Positions 22,966 through 31,425 of a stretch of 35,419 bases of DNA are shown piece by piece (positions within the stretch are counted from its first letter, which is position 1; every line of letters starts with the position of its first letter). The notes under the pieces are model-generated. The model was not told the origin of the DNA. It did no database searches and saw only the letters and a program-made list of their open reading frames with translations. The DNA lies in the NCBI GenBank assembly GCA_020722685.1, contig DYKH01000007.1:42205-77623 (forward strand), read 5' to 3'. A program made the translations under genes and the position numbers. Source of the DNA: Caldithrix sp. GTDB lineage: Bacteria; KSB1; UBA2214; DYKH01.

Positions 22966-23505
22966 TCAAATCTGCTCCTCACCTTGTTCATGGAATTGCA
23001 TGAGCATTTCCTTGGGCAGCACCTCAGTGATCGTTATGTTCTGCCCGGAGTTTTCATTGTATGCGTCCAACAGCGTGTTGATTCGATCAAAAGAGTCTTT
23101 TATTTGACGCCCCTCACTTCCCTCGATCAGCAACTTGCGCAACGTGACCAACTCATCGCCAACGCGTTCAAAATAGTAATTGCTTAACGATTTGGTGATC
23201 AATTCCTTGACCTGTTTGTCCAGAACTTCTTTCTGCACTAAAACATCTTTGATCGTTTCCTGCAAACGGTAATATCGCAGCTCCTTTTCTAAGCTAACGT
23301 CCACCCCGATGTACAGCAGAAGCGAAGGACTGCGACGGTAGTAGTCGGTCTTGGGACCAACCTCACTGAGAACATAGTGTTCTACAACTTTTCTTTCTTC
23401 AGCTACAATGGCACGGTGCGTTGCATAACGCAGCGAGTTTGCATAAGATGAGTAGGTGGTCTTGATCAAAAGGTCAAGAGACGGAAAGTAGAAAAGCTCT
23501 TCCAT
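22966..23505 (-). CDS. Hypothetical cytosolic protein
   Basis: A 179-residue protein that I do not recognise. It starts MEELFYFPSLDLLIKTTYSSYA and is predominantly helical and charged, with a coiled-coil-prone middle (RYYRLQETIKDVLVQKEVLDKQVKELITK) and an acidic C-terminus. No signal peptide, TM or catalytic motif. The ribosome site is weak. It lies 171 bases upstream of the barrel/TPR gene on the same strand, and a strong promoter near 23.93 kb points at it through a leader of about 400 nt. Composition and codon use look like the neighbours, so it is probably a real gene. Confidence 0.6.
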   Translation of the reverse strand: MEELFYFPSLDLLIKTTYSSYANSLRYATHRAIVAEERKVVEHYVLSEVGPKTDYYRRSPSLLLYIGVDVSLEKELRYYRLQETIKDVLVQKEVLDKQVKELITKSLSNYYFERVGDELVTLRKLLIEGSEGRQIKDSFDRINTLLDAYNENSGQNITITEVLPKEMLMQFHEQGEEQI

Positions 23506-24007
23506 TGCGTACGCCTAAGATGCGGTTAAGGGGTTTAGAAATTATTTGCACTGGATTTGGCAAGTATTATGCCAGTCGTCGGTATGAAAAGCCAATTTAT
23601 CAACTGAAGGAGACCCGGTCTAATGCGATTGATGCCAAATTCATGAAAAAAATGCTCTGTTTATCATCAAATTAGGCTTTTCTATCCTTCCGGCGCTATG
23701 GGTGGAAATCGCGCTCAAAAAGGATGAATAATATATCTCAAGCTTGTTTTCTGCATCCCTCCTTTCGACCTTAAACTGTATTGCGAAAAAACATAGTACC
23801 GCAGTGGAGCAACTTTTATTGGCAAGCCAGAATCCGATACTGTCACGGTAGGATCAATCGCTGCGATCGCATTTCTATCGTCGACCTTCTCTATTTCCAA
23901 AAAACCTGAGTAAAGATAGAAAGAAAAAAGTGCTTTGTCAAGCGCTTTTTGTTCAGTTTCTTAACACTTTTCGGACCGAAACCAGCAGAAAGGGATGGTG
24001 ATGGAAT
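23506..24007 (-). other. Gene-free interval: long leader downstream of a strong promoter
   Basis: About 500 bases with no convincing gene. A 61-codon frame (23715-23900, TTG start) has no ribosome site and no recognisable domain. The interval is AT-rich. The promoter at 23913-23941 would transcribe it as a leader of about 400 nt to the gene at 23505. I found no large stem or terminator in it by eye. Confidence 0.35.
23913..23941 (-). promoter_or_regulatory. Sigma70-type promoter
   Basis: On the minus strand TTGACA (23941-23936), a 17-base spacer and TATCTT (23918-23913), with the -35 extended to AAGCGCTTGACA. It lies just downstream of the metalloprotease gene and faces the hypothetical protein gene at 23505. 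Confidence 0.6.
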
Positions 24008-25726
24008 TCAATTGACCAAGGCCATCTTTGCCGGGCCGATGATTTGATCCGCTTCGATGTAGTACAAGTATACCCCAGAAGTCACCAGTTTTCCGCTTTC
24101 GTCCTTCCCATCCCAACCGGTTTTCGGCTCATTCAGTCCATCGGGACTGGGCCCGATCTTCAATCGCCTGATGCGTTCGCCGTGTTCATTGAGTATCACG
24201 ACGTGAACGTCCTTACTCGATTTGGCTAACCGAAACCGGAATTTCAAACTCTCATGTACGGACGGCATGAACGGATTCGGTGCGGCAAAGAGTATTTCGT
24301 CTTCAATCTTGGGAGCTCCGCCCAAGGCAATGGAAAATTGGGATTGCTCCTTTTGCTCGAAATTCGATTCGGGGTATACGATATTGGTGGAAATGACCCA
24401 GACTTCCGACAACGAGCGAACGTCTGCAAGCGCCTTGGCCGCATTGCCTGCCAGTGTGTAGGAAGCCTCGCCATCCAACGGACGATAGACCAGTGAATAG
24501 CGCCAATGGGATGGATCGGAAAAAGTAGGGGTAATGACGTAATCTCCCGAAGTCAGTGGCTTGAGCTTAAAGTATCTGCTTGCCAACTGGGCGTTGCTGC
24601 CGCTGAAAGATTGCGAATTGGTAAATTCATAGGATGAATTTGCCGATATGGCCGGGTAGTGCCGGCCTTCAGGATAAAAGCGGGTCGTATCGGCCTGACT
24701 GTTGGTAAAACAATTCCAAACGGCAAATTCGGCAAGCTCGGTTGGGAAATTGCTTCCCATTGGGATGAGGGCTCGGTCGAATGCATCAAGGGGTTCGTGA
24801 TCGACAAATTCCTCCCAAACCCGGCGAATGATGTCCTGACCGTATTTCTGCTCCAACATGTGGCAAAATATGGAAAGGCCGTATTCGTGTGTGCCGTTTA
24901 CCAAGTGGAACGGCAGCTCGGGATTGCGAAAGAAGGATGGAAGGTAGTTGTAGTAATCATTGATGTCATCAAACACCACGTCCTCCATCCAAACAGCGCT
25001 ACATTCAAATAGAAAAACGGGATCGATGGTGGTTGTCTCAATCGAATGATAGGCAAGCTGAATCATGTGAAAAAACTCGTGCGCCGCGGTGACGGACATC
25101 CCCTTGATCCCCTTGGTGGGTGTGGAGGAAAAATCATTGTCCATCTCAATCCAACTTGGATTTGCCGGCTCGGTTTCCCCATACCCAGGATAGTTGTAAA
25201 TATAGACATCGATTTCCGGGCCGTCGATACCGGAATCATTAAGCGGCGCCCTATATCCCAATCCCCCCACTTCAAAATCGTAAACATAATCGAATGTTGC
25301 TGCGGTTTCTTGGATAAAATCGTAAGTTGCCGCATCATTTCCGCTCGTTGTATAATGAATTTTGAAACGCCCATTGGGGCTGATTAAGGTGTCCGGCAGC
25401 CGTTCACGAGTCGGGCGTTGCAGCAGCGGTTGGAGCATCTCCTGCTGGCTTGCAGACAAAGTAGGCCACAGAGATTTGACGTGAGCCTTCAGCGTAGTCC
25501 CGGCGCGGGAAAAAAATGGCTCCTTCGGTCGATACTCTTGCGGCAGGTTTTCTGAATTGCGAATGGCCATAAATTGATAGACAACAGCTTCGGCTTCGGT
25601 AATCTTGCCTGCCGACAGATCAATTTGGATGCGTTCTAAGGCATTTTCCTCGCCAACTGCGTGCTCAAACCTAATGACTAAAATTAAAAACATCGCAACG
25701 AGGAAAATCGACGGGTGTTGCCTCAT
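24008..25726 (-). CDS. Secreted metalloprotease-like protein (MXAN_6640 type) with FlgD-like C-terminal domain
   Basis: A 572-residue secreted protein. The signal peptide ends near residue 25 (AVG-EE). Residues 30-115 form a helical pro-region (ITEAEAVVYQFMAIRN, SASQQEMLQPLLQRP). The catalytic-like region contains AAHEFFHMIQ (HExxH, His near 214 and 218) and, downstream, FLFECSAVWMEDVVFDD, giving the Glu and Asp typical of gluzincin-like zinc sites. This arrangement matches the MXAN_6640 putative metalloprotease family. The C-terminal 90 residues (FAAPNPFMPSVHESLKFRFRL...GWDGKDESGKLVTSGVYLYYIEA) are a FlgD-like/Por-type Ig domain used for surface sorting in FCB bacteria. The gene begins on the base after the stop of der, so it is translationally coupled to it despite an unrelated role. 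Confidence 0.82.
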   Translation of the reverse strand: MRQHPSIFLVAMFLILVIRFEHAVGEENALERIQIDLSAGKITEAEAVVYQFMAIRNSENLPQEYRPKEPFFSRAGTTLKAHVKSLWPTLSASQQEMLQPLLQRPTRERLPDTLISPNGRFKIHYTTSGNDAATYDFIQETAATFDYVYDFEVGGLGYRAPLNDSGIDGPEIDVYIYNYPGYGETEPANPSWIEMDNDFSSTPTKGIKGMSVTAAHEFFHMIQLAYHSIETTTIDPVFLFECSAVWMEDVVFDDINDYYNYLPSFFRNPELPFHLVNGTHEYGLSIFCHMLEQKYGQDIIRRVWEEFVDHEPLDAFDRALIPMGSNFPTELAEFAVWNCFTNSQADTTRFYPEGRHYPAISANSSYEFTNSQSFSGSNAQLASRYFKLKPLTSGDYVITPTFSDPSHWRYSLVYRPLDGEASYTLAGNAAKALADVRSLSEVWVISTNIVYPESNFEQKEQSQFSIALGGAPKIEDEILFAAPNPFMPSVHESLKFRFRLAKSSKDVHVVILNEHGERIRRLKIGPSPDGLNEPKTGWDGKDESGKLVTSGVYLYYIEADQIIGPAKMALVN

Positions 25727-27043
25727 CTAATTCTTCTTTCTAAAATGCATTCGTATGGGTACGCCCATAAAACCAAAGCTACGCCGCAATTGATTTTCCA
25801 GATAATTTCGATAATTCCTCTTGATGCCGCGTGGCTCATTGGTAAAAAAGGTGAAAACCGGCGGGCAGATCTTTGTCTGGGTGACATAGTTGATCTTCAC
25901 CCATTTGCTGCCATAGGACGGAGGATGATTCTTCAGTAGGCTCGCTTCTAAAAAGCTGTTGAGCTCCGCGGTTTGCACTTGGCGTTGCCGTTCCTTGTTT
26001 ACAGAGGTAGCTACCTCGATTAATTGAAACACTCGCTGTTTGGTTTTGGCAGAGATAAACAGGATTGGAATAAAAGCCATCTCCCGCAAGCCCTCACGCA
26101 CTTGTTGCTCAAAGCGCCTCGCCGTGTCCGAGTCCTTTTCGATCAAATCCCATTTGTTAACCCCAAGGACCACTCCTTTTCCCTCGGCAACGGCATCTCC
26201 GACAATCTTCTTATCCTGGTCGGTGATTCCTTGGGTGGCATCCATCAGGACGATGGCCACGTCGCAACGCCGCAATGCATCTAAGGCCCGCACATTGCTA
26301 AAGTATTCCACCGCCTCTTTCACCTTTGAGCGCTTCCGCAGTCCGGCAGTATCGATGAGGATGATGTCTTTGCCCCGGTAGCGGAATCTGGTGTCGATGG
26401 AATCCCGCGTAGTCCCGGGTATGTCGGTGACGATTAACTTATCTTGCCCCAAAATCGCATTGACATAGGACGACTTGCCGACGTTCGGCTTGCCCAAAAC
26501 TGCAAGATGTACCTCCCGTTCAGTTGGATCTTCTGCTGACTTGGACTTGGGCAAAAGGGAAACGACGGCATCCAAAAAATCACCGACGCTTCGCCCGCTA
26601 ATCGCTGAGATAGGAAATGGCTGCCCTAAACCCAAGCGATAAAATTCTCCCAAAACGATCTCCCGAGCCTCATTATCCACCTTGTTAACCGCAAGCAAAA
26701 CATCCACGCCGGAGTGCCGCAGTAAGCCGGCAATCTCCTCATCTAACGAGGTCACGGAGGTAGTAGCATCCACCAGAAACACGACCAGTCGCGCCTCCTG
26801 GATGGCATATTTCGCTTGCCGGCGAATGGCGGCTTCAAAAATGTCATCGGAATTGGGAACGTACCCTCCGGTGTCCACCAGCTCGAATTCGACTCCGGCC
26901 CATTCAGCAAGAGCGTATTTTCGGTCTCGCGTGACCCCTGGCGTATCATCTACAATGGCCTCGCGCTTGCGAATGATGCGGTTGAACAGAGTGGACTTGC
27001 CGACATTGGGCCGTCCCAATATGGCCACGACCGGCTTTTTCAT
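25727..27043 (-). CDS. der: Ribosome-assembly GTPase Der (EngA)
   Basis: A 438-residue protein with the unique tandem G-domain layout of Der. The first G domain has GRPNVGKST (10-18), DTPG and NKVD. The second has GKPNVGKSS near 187, DIPGTTRDS, DTAGLRKRSK and NKWD. A C-terminal KH-like domain (NSFLEASLLKNHPP, KINYVTQTKICPPVFTFFTNEP, RNYLENQLRRSFGFMGVPIRMHFRKKN) is intact. Der acts in 50S subunit maturation. Its ATG overlaps the stop of the DUF512 gene by four bases (ATGA), a neighbourhood widely conserved in bacteria. Confidence 0.98.
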   Translation of the reverse strand: MKKPVVAILGRPNVGKSTLFNRIIRKREAIVDDTPGVTRDRKYALAEWAGVEFELVDTGGYVPNSDDIFEAAIRRQAKYAIQEARLVVFLVDATTSVTSLDEEIAGLLRHSGVDVLLAVNKVDNEAREIVLGEFYRLGLGQPFPISAISGRSVGDFLDAVVSLLPKSKSAEDPTEREVHLAVLGKPNVGKSSYVNAILGQDKLIVTDIPGTTRDSIDTRFRYRGKDIILIDTAGLRKRSKVKEAVEYFSNVRALDALRRCDVAIVLMDATQGITDQDKKIVGDAVAEGKGVVLGVNKWDLIEKDSDTARRFEQQVREGLREMAFIPILFISAKTKQRVFQLIEVATSVNKERQRQVQTAELNSFLEASLLKNHPPSYGSKWVKINYVTQTKICPPVFTFFTNEPRGIKRNYRNYLENQLRRSFGFMGVPIRMHFRKKN

Positions 27044-28332
27044 AAGCTACCTGGCCCCATCAATTTGGTAATGGCTTCAAGGAATCCATCTTCGGGCTTG
27101 ATAACCATCGTTCCTAATTCTTTTGCTAATTTCTCCAAGCTCCAATCATCCAAAAATAATCCATCGTGATTTAAACAGTTCGGCGGCAAGAAAACGGCGT
27201 GGCCGAGGAATCTGCCGTGAAGCTGGGCAGCAATGTCCTGTCCCACCAAAAGTCCCGACACCGCGACATTGCCGCCATAAAAATCGTTGCGAACGGCCAC
27301 GATCTCAGTACCCAAGCCACGAATGCTTTGCAGGAAAGGCTCCACTTCTCTTCTTAGAACCGACTCTGCCATGACCCCAGTGACGATGGTAATTCTCTTG
27401 GAAGGAATCGACGTCGGCCACGATTGCTTTTCTTCCTCGAATCTAAGCAAAAAATCTCTGGTCAGGCCAACGCCGTTCTCGATTTGCGCAAAATCTTCAT
27501 AGCGATCCGCCTCTGGAAGCGGTTCCTTGGCTAACAGATAGAACTCATCGGCTATATACACAAAGTGGCTGTGAAGCGTGTGCAAATATTCGTTTGCCTT
27601 GTGATCGCTCCACCGAATAATCTTGGCTGCCAAATGTCCGTCTACCGGGGTTAACTCGCTCAGCGATTGCCGGTGCTTGGTCAATCCGACCGGCACGACT
27701 GCGACCGTTTTTAGCCACGGATGAAATTGCGACAATGTATCAACGGTATGATCAAGCCGCTCGCCGTCGTTCAATCCGGGACAAAGGACGATTTGCGCGT
27801 GCATTTCGATCCGATGCTCGGCAAGAAAGCCGATCTTTTGCAGCAATCGATCATTACCTTTTATTCCAAGAAGCCTTTTACGCAACTCGCTATCCGCCGC
27901 ATGGACAGAGATGTAGATGGGTGACAGCCGCTGATCGACGATTCGCTGCAAATGCCTCTGCGAAACGTTGGTGAGGGTAACATAGTTCCCATATAAAAAA
28001 GAAAGACGATAATCTTCGTCTTTGAAGTAAAGGGACGGGCGCAAGCCGGGGGGATTCTGATCCACGAAGCAAAAGATGCACTCGTTGCCGCAGCAGCGAT
28101 ACTGCATGGGGGCAAACTCTGCATCCAGAGAGCCGTCCAAACCTCCCTCGATTTCAATTTCAAACTCTTCCGCTCCCCGCCTGATGAGCAAAACGGCGTC
28201 TTCATCATGGGCCCAGAATTGAAAGTCAATCGGATCGTGAATGACATGCCCGTTGATGGAAACAAGATCGTCGTTTTCCAGCAGACCGATTTCCTCGGCG
28301 AAACCTCCTTTTTGAACGCGAACAATTTTCAC
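27040..28332 (-). CDS. DUF512 radical SAM protein with N-terminal PDZ domain
   Basis: A 430-residue protein of the DUF512 radical SAM family. Residues 1-60 are a PDZ domain (FAEEIGLLENDDLVSINGHVI). The cluster motif CGNECIFC gives Cys81, Cys85 and Cys88 (CxxxCxxC), followed by the TIM-barrel-like part (YVTLTNVSQRHLQRI, ISVHAADSELRKRLLG, MHAQIVLCPGLNDG). The C-terminal DUF512 part includes TKHRQSLSELTPVD and GVMAESVL. The start is GTG 28332. The role is unknown, but the gene is commonly next to der, as here, suggesting a link to ribosome or RNA modification or to translation. Confidence 0.92.
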   Translation of the reverse strand: MKIVRVQKGGFAEEIGLLENDDLVSINGHVIHDPIDFQFWAHDEDAVLLIRRGAEEFEIEIEGGLDGSLDAEFAPMQYRCCGNECIFCFVDQNPPGLRPSLYFKDEDYRLSFLYGNYVTLTNVSQRHLQRIVDQRLSPIYISVHAADSELRKRLLGIKGNDRLLQKIGFLAEHRIEMHAQIVLCPGLNDGERLDHTVDTLSQFHPWLKTVAVVPVGLTKHRQSLSELTPVDGHLAAKIIRWSDHKANEYLHTLHSHFVYIADEFYLLAKEPLPEADRYEDFAQIENGVGLTRDFLLRFEEEKQSWPTSIPSKRITIVTGVMAESVLRREVEPFLQSIRGLGTEIVAVRNDFYGGNVAVSGLLVGQDIAAQLHGRFLGHAVFLPPNCLNHDGLFLDDWSLEKLAKELGTMVIKPEDGFLEAITKLMGPGSL

Positions 28333-28388
28333 TGCTTATTACCAAGTGCTTATCCTGATGTGGGAAGGGCATGGCGTGTCAACTACTT

Positions 28389-29336
28389 TCACACCATATC
28401 AGCTCGTTTCAGTTGCTGGCTTATGTACTTTTCCCTTTCGTCCAAGAGCACAAGCTGTTCGGGTTTTGGCGCCACCCCATAGTTGTGCTTCTTGATGTTG
28501 GCTGGAAAATTGAAAACTAATGCCTCCACAATCGCTTTTCGATTCTCAATTTTCCCTCCTGAGTGGTAGAAATGATCCCTTGTTACAATATTGAAACGTT
28601 TCCAGTACTTTTCAATCATCTTGTTAGTCCGGTATTCATTGTGATGCCAGGTCGATAAAATAAATCGAGCTTCTGTAGCGCTTAGCAAATCGAACAGCTT
28701 CCTCTCGTCATCTGCCGTCCAGCCATTGTAATAATCGACATATCTTCCAATGTATGGTGGATCACAGTAAATGATGTCATTGGGTCCAGCGAGTGGAATC
28801 ACTTGATCGAAAGGCATGGTCAAAAACTGCCAACCTGGCTGTATTAGGCAAGCTACATCGTGCACTTGGTTCACGATTTTGGTGACGTACGATCTACTGA
28901 AGCGATCTGGCTTTTGACAAAAAGGAATATTCCACTCCCCCAGCTTATTAAACCTCATCATGCCATTGAATCCCGACCGGGAGAGAAAGAGAAAGTCTAG
29001 GGGATCAAAACTCGCGTTGAACCGATCTCTGATGAATCTAAAATGCTCGTACCCCCCATCATTTGCTCTCCTCAGGGTCTCACCCTCGCGTTCGAGATAG
29101 TCACGCACGAGCTTTGGCGTGATCTCGCCATCTTTTATCGCTTGATAAAATCGAATGACATGGGGATTGGTATCGCAGAGGAGAGCTTCCCTAAAGCCTG
29201 AGTTGAATGCGACGACGCCCGTTCCCAAGAATGGCTCAATCCAACGTCCTTTAACATTGGGAACGAGTGCTCGAATCCAAGGGACTAATTTCGTCTTGAT
29301 TCCTTGGCTTTTGATCGGTGGTACAATAACCCTCAT
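28389..29336 (-). CDS. M.EcoRV-like N6-adenine DNA methyltransferase
   Basis: A 315-residue D12-class (Dam-like) methyltransferase. The N-terminus VIVPPIKSQGIKTKLVP and motif I EPFLGTGVVAFN (34-45) agree closely with M.EcoRV from memory, as do SRSGFNGMMRFN, the catalytic motif IV CDPPYIGRYVDYYNGW (DPPY at 192-195) and STWHHNEYRTNK. It should methylate adenine within the partner nuclease's site, expected to be GATATC. The reading frame is intact. Its ATG overlaps the stop of the nuclease gene by four bases. Base composition of this region looks more AT-rich than the flanks, suggesting acquisition. With the nuclease frameshifted, it may now act as an orphan methylase. Confidence 0.93.
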   Translation of the reverse strand: MRVIVPPIKSQGIKTKLVPWIRALVPNVKGRWIEPFLGTGVVAFNSGFREALLCDTNPHVIRFYQAIKDGEITPKLVRDYLEREGETLRRANDGGYEHFRFIRDRFNASFDPLDFLFLSRSGFNGMMRFNKLGEWNIPFCQKPDRFSRSYVTKIVNQVHDVACLIQPGWQFLTMPFDQVIPLAGPNDIIYCDPPYIGRYVDYYNGWTADDERKLFDLLSATEARFILSTWHHNEYRTNKMIEKYWKRFNIVTRDHFYHSGGKIENRKAIVEALVFNFPANIKKHNYGVAPKPEQLVLLDEREKYISQQLKRADMV

Positions 29337-29941
29337 TCGCTTTCCCTTTTCTTCTTGCGTTTCGTGGTCATTGAAACGACCAAGTTCTTGTCTCCTCCTT
29401 TGAAGTCCAGAAAATCTTCAATCCGGCGTATGGGGGTAGCCTGCCCTTTTTTCATCATGGTTGTACGACCATAATTCATCCAATACTCATCAAACCACTC
29501 CTCCCCGAGTTTTGCAAAAACTCCATTGGCATTCAGAATATCCTCGATGCTCGTAATGGATCCTATGTTTGCAGTGTTGCCCGAACCCTGTCTATCACTG
29601 GCCAATTGCCATTTCTCGCATACGAAAAACTCAAAGTCCTTAATGATAGAAGTGATAGAACGAAGGCTAGCAACGGTAGTCACCCTCTGCTGACCAACCC
29701 TGTTAGCATTCCTTCTATCCTGTAGGTCCTGAACGCTTATGGTTTCTGTTTCGTTCAGGTTTTTCAAGTCAGCTCGACTATAGATCACACCGAGGCAGAA
29801 ATGACCGGCATAGTCAGCATAGGGAAACTGAATGTTTTTCGTCGACGACCGATCTCGAAAATACGCTCCGTGACTGCCAAGGGTAAATCCATTCACATGT
29901 CCGGGATGGTCGGGATCTCTATACGTTGTTTTGAGATCCAC
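29333..29941 (-). pseudogene. EcoRV-like restriction endonuclease, C-terminal part (frameshifted)
   Basis: The larger part of an EcoRV-family type II endonuclease. It begins at VDLKTTY, carrying the second catalytic Asp and Lys (EcoRV Asp90 and Lys92). It continues with FTLGSHGAYFRD, TKNIQFPYADYAGHFCLGVIYSR, EKWQLASDRQGSGNTANIGSI (the EcoRV recognition-loop region, GSGNTTNIGS in EcoRV) and EYWMNYGRT. The upstream part lies in another frame; deleting one T within the three-T run at 29945-29947 joins them as RKVAVDLKTTY. GTG 29941 could in principle start a truncated product, but that would lack the first catalytic Asp and part of the dimer interface, so it should be inactive. Confidence 0.9.
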
Positions 29942-30263
29942 AGCAAACTTTTCGCGAATCCGTTTTGCTTACAAAGCTAAAATCAGGGTACCAATTCTGG
30001 TGCTCGCACAAAACTATGGAATAATTCCGTTCCTCGGCAAACTGCAATATTTGTGGGAAAAGATGAATTTCGAGTATTTTGGACACCACTTTCGTGTCCG
30101 AGCTTATCGTGTAAATGTTCTTGTATACGTCGATAAATCCCTTAACGGTCCATTCGCCGCTTTCGGAACTAATATGGCCTCTAAGCTTCTGAACAAGTCG
30201 CCGCAACGCCTCGGAGAATTGCCGTTTGGCTTTCAGCCGTTCTCTTGTTGTCAGTCTATTCAC
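29919..30263 (-). pseudogene. EcoRV-like restriction endonuclease, N-terminal part (frameshifted)
   Basis: The first part of the same nuclease, starting at GTG 30263. GHISSESGEWTVK, IYTISSDTKVVSKI and QNWYPDFSFVSK line up with EcoRV segments GIISAEGKIYP, SDTKVLSTI and QNHYPDFTLY, including the first catalytic Asp (EcoRV Asp74) in YPDF. The true frame continues to about 29948, after which a one-base insertion sends it to a false stop at 29919. In the restored frame the Asp74-like and Asp90-like residues are 15 positions apart, against 16 in EcoRV. The N-terminal extension (RLTTRERLKAKRQFSEAL...) is about 25 residues longer than in EcoRV. Confidence 0.88.
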
Positions 30264-30374
30264 ATGTGTTCTCGTTTGGCGGTACCTTCAAATTTGCTGG
30301 ATGCAGTTCCGGCTCGCATGCCGAAGATCGCTACCAATTATCCAAACCAAGAAGGCTAGAGGTAACGAAGGTCC

Positions 30375-31136
30375 CTACCTCCTCAGCATTGCGTCTCTTT
30401 CCTTATTCCATCGCACCCAATCCAATTGGGAATCCTTGCGCTCGTCGAAACGGGAACTGGCATACTTGCCATCTGCACGTACCTCAATCTGAAAACCTTT
30501 GACGATGCTCACCCAGGCCTCCAAGCTCACCTCATACGGGCCAGGTACTTGTTGTGGCCCGGGCACCTGCTGCGGCTCTAAGCTCTTTGAGTCTCGCCGA
30601 ATGGGACTTCCCCATAATCCGGTCGGGCCGACATAAACCGAGCCATCATACACCAAGCATTTGGTCGTAGAATCGGCATCAATTCGATAGATCGTTCCCC
30701 GCACCGCGCAAACGGCTGTGGGCGCTTTAATTTGAAATCCCTCTTTTTCAGATTTGACTTTGGTCAAATTCGACCAGACTTGGCCTTTCTTAAGCTCGGC
30801 CTTGACATTCTTGCTGGTTTTACTGATGGATGCTTCGGTAAACTCAAAGAGCGTGTTCTCGCCAATTCGTAAAACGCTCCCATCCAGAAGCTTCACCTCG
30901 CAGCGAGACTCTTGCTTTGTCTGCAGAACATCAGCGCTCAGTACGGGCATATTGAGTTTTGCCGGCTGCCAGGCCGCCTGATCCTTATGCTTTATTTGCA
31001 CGTCATTGGGACCACCCAGCAGAAAGGAGATGGTGCCGATGGTATTCTCTTTGGCGGCAACCCAGTTGAAGGAGATGGCGATGAATAGCACTAATCCCAG
31101 AACTGTCGAATGGAGTTTTGGTGAGATTCTTTTCAT
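30375..31136 (-). CDS. FecR-domain secreted protein
   Basis: About 253 residues from ATG 31136, chosen for its AAAGG ribosome site and the signal peptide that follows (KRISPKLHSTVLGLVLFIAISFNWVAA); the upstream open extension to 31310 lacks both. A FecR domain spans about 30-140: AAWQPAKLNMPVLSADVLQTKQESRCEVKLLDGSVLRIGENTLFEF, then the diagnostic FQIKAPTAVCAVRGTIYRID. The tail contains the repeated pentapeptide QQVPG (two tandem copies, then GPYEVSLEAW) and a charged end. It is the last gene of the minus-strand envelope cluster, after the CsgG-like gene. Likely a periplasmic ligand-binding protein with no anti-sigma part. Confidence 0.85.
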   Translation of the reverse strand: MKRISPKLHSTVLGLVLFIAISFNWVAAKENTIGTISFLLGGPNDVQIKHKDQAAWQPAKLNMPVLSADVLQTKQESRCEVKLLDGSVLRIGENTLFEFTEASISKTSKNVKAELKKGQVWSNLTKVKSEKEGFQIKAPTAVCAVRGTIYRIDADSTTKCLVYDGSVYVGPTGLWGSPIRRDSKSLEPQQVPGPQQVPGPYEVSLEAWVSIVKGFQIEVRADGKYASSRFDERKDSQLDWVRWNKERDAMLRR

Positions 31137-31360
31137 GCTGTACCTTTTCTCATTAGCGAAGGACTGCGCCTTCGTTCGACGCTTCTCAATCCTGCAAACA
31201 GCAATTCCGACGAGCTTCGCCACTCTATCTCCCGACACCAATTCATTGCGGTGAAGATCGTGACGTTTATCGACCAAAATTGCCGCCGACGACAACGAAT
31301 TCTCCCTCAAAGTGGCGCAACCCCAAACATGAATTTATAGGTATCTGCGAACAATAAGAA

Positions 31361-31396
31361 GGGAGGAAAGCAATGGCATCCATTCACTCTCCTCCC
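31361..31396 (-). terminator. Terminator of the CsgG-like gene
   Basis: Inverted repeat with outer arms 31361-31367 / 31390-31396 (GGGAGGA / TCCTCCC) and inner arms 31372-31376 / 31380-31384 (AATGG / CCATT). On the minus strand it is followed by TTCTTATT. It lies 30 bases after the stop of the CsgG-like gene. Confidence 0.55.
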
Positions 31397-31425
31397 GTTC
31401 ACAAGTTGGCTATGGTGTTACGCAG

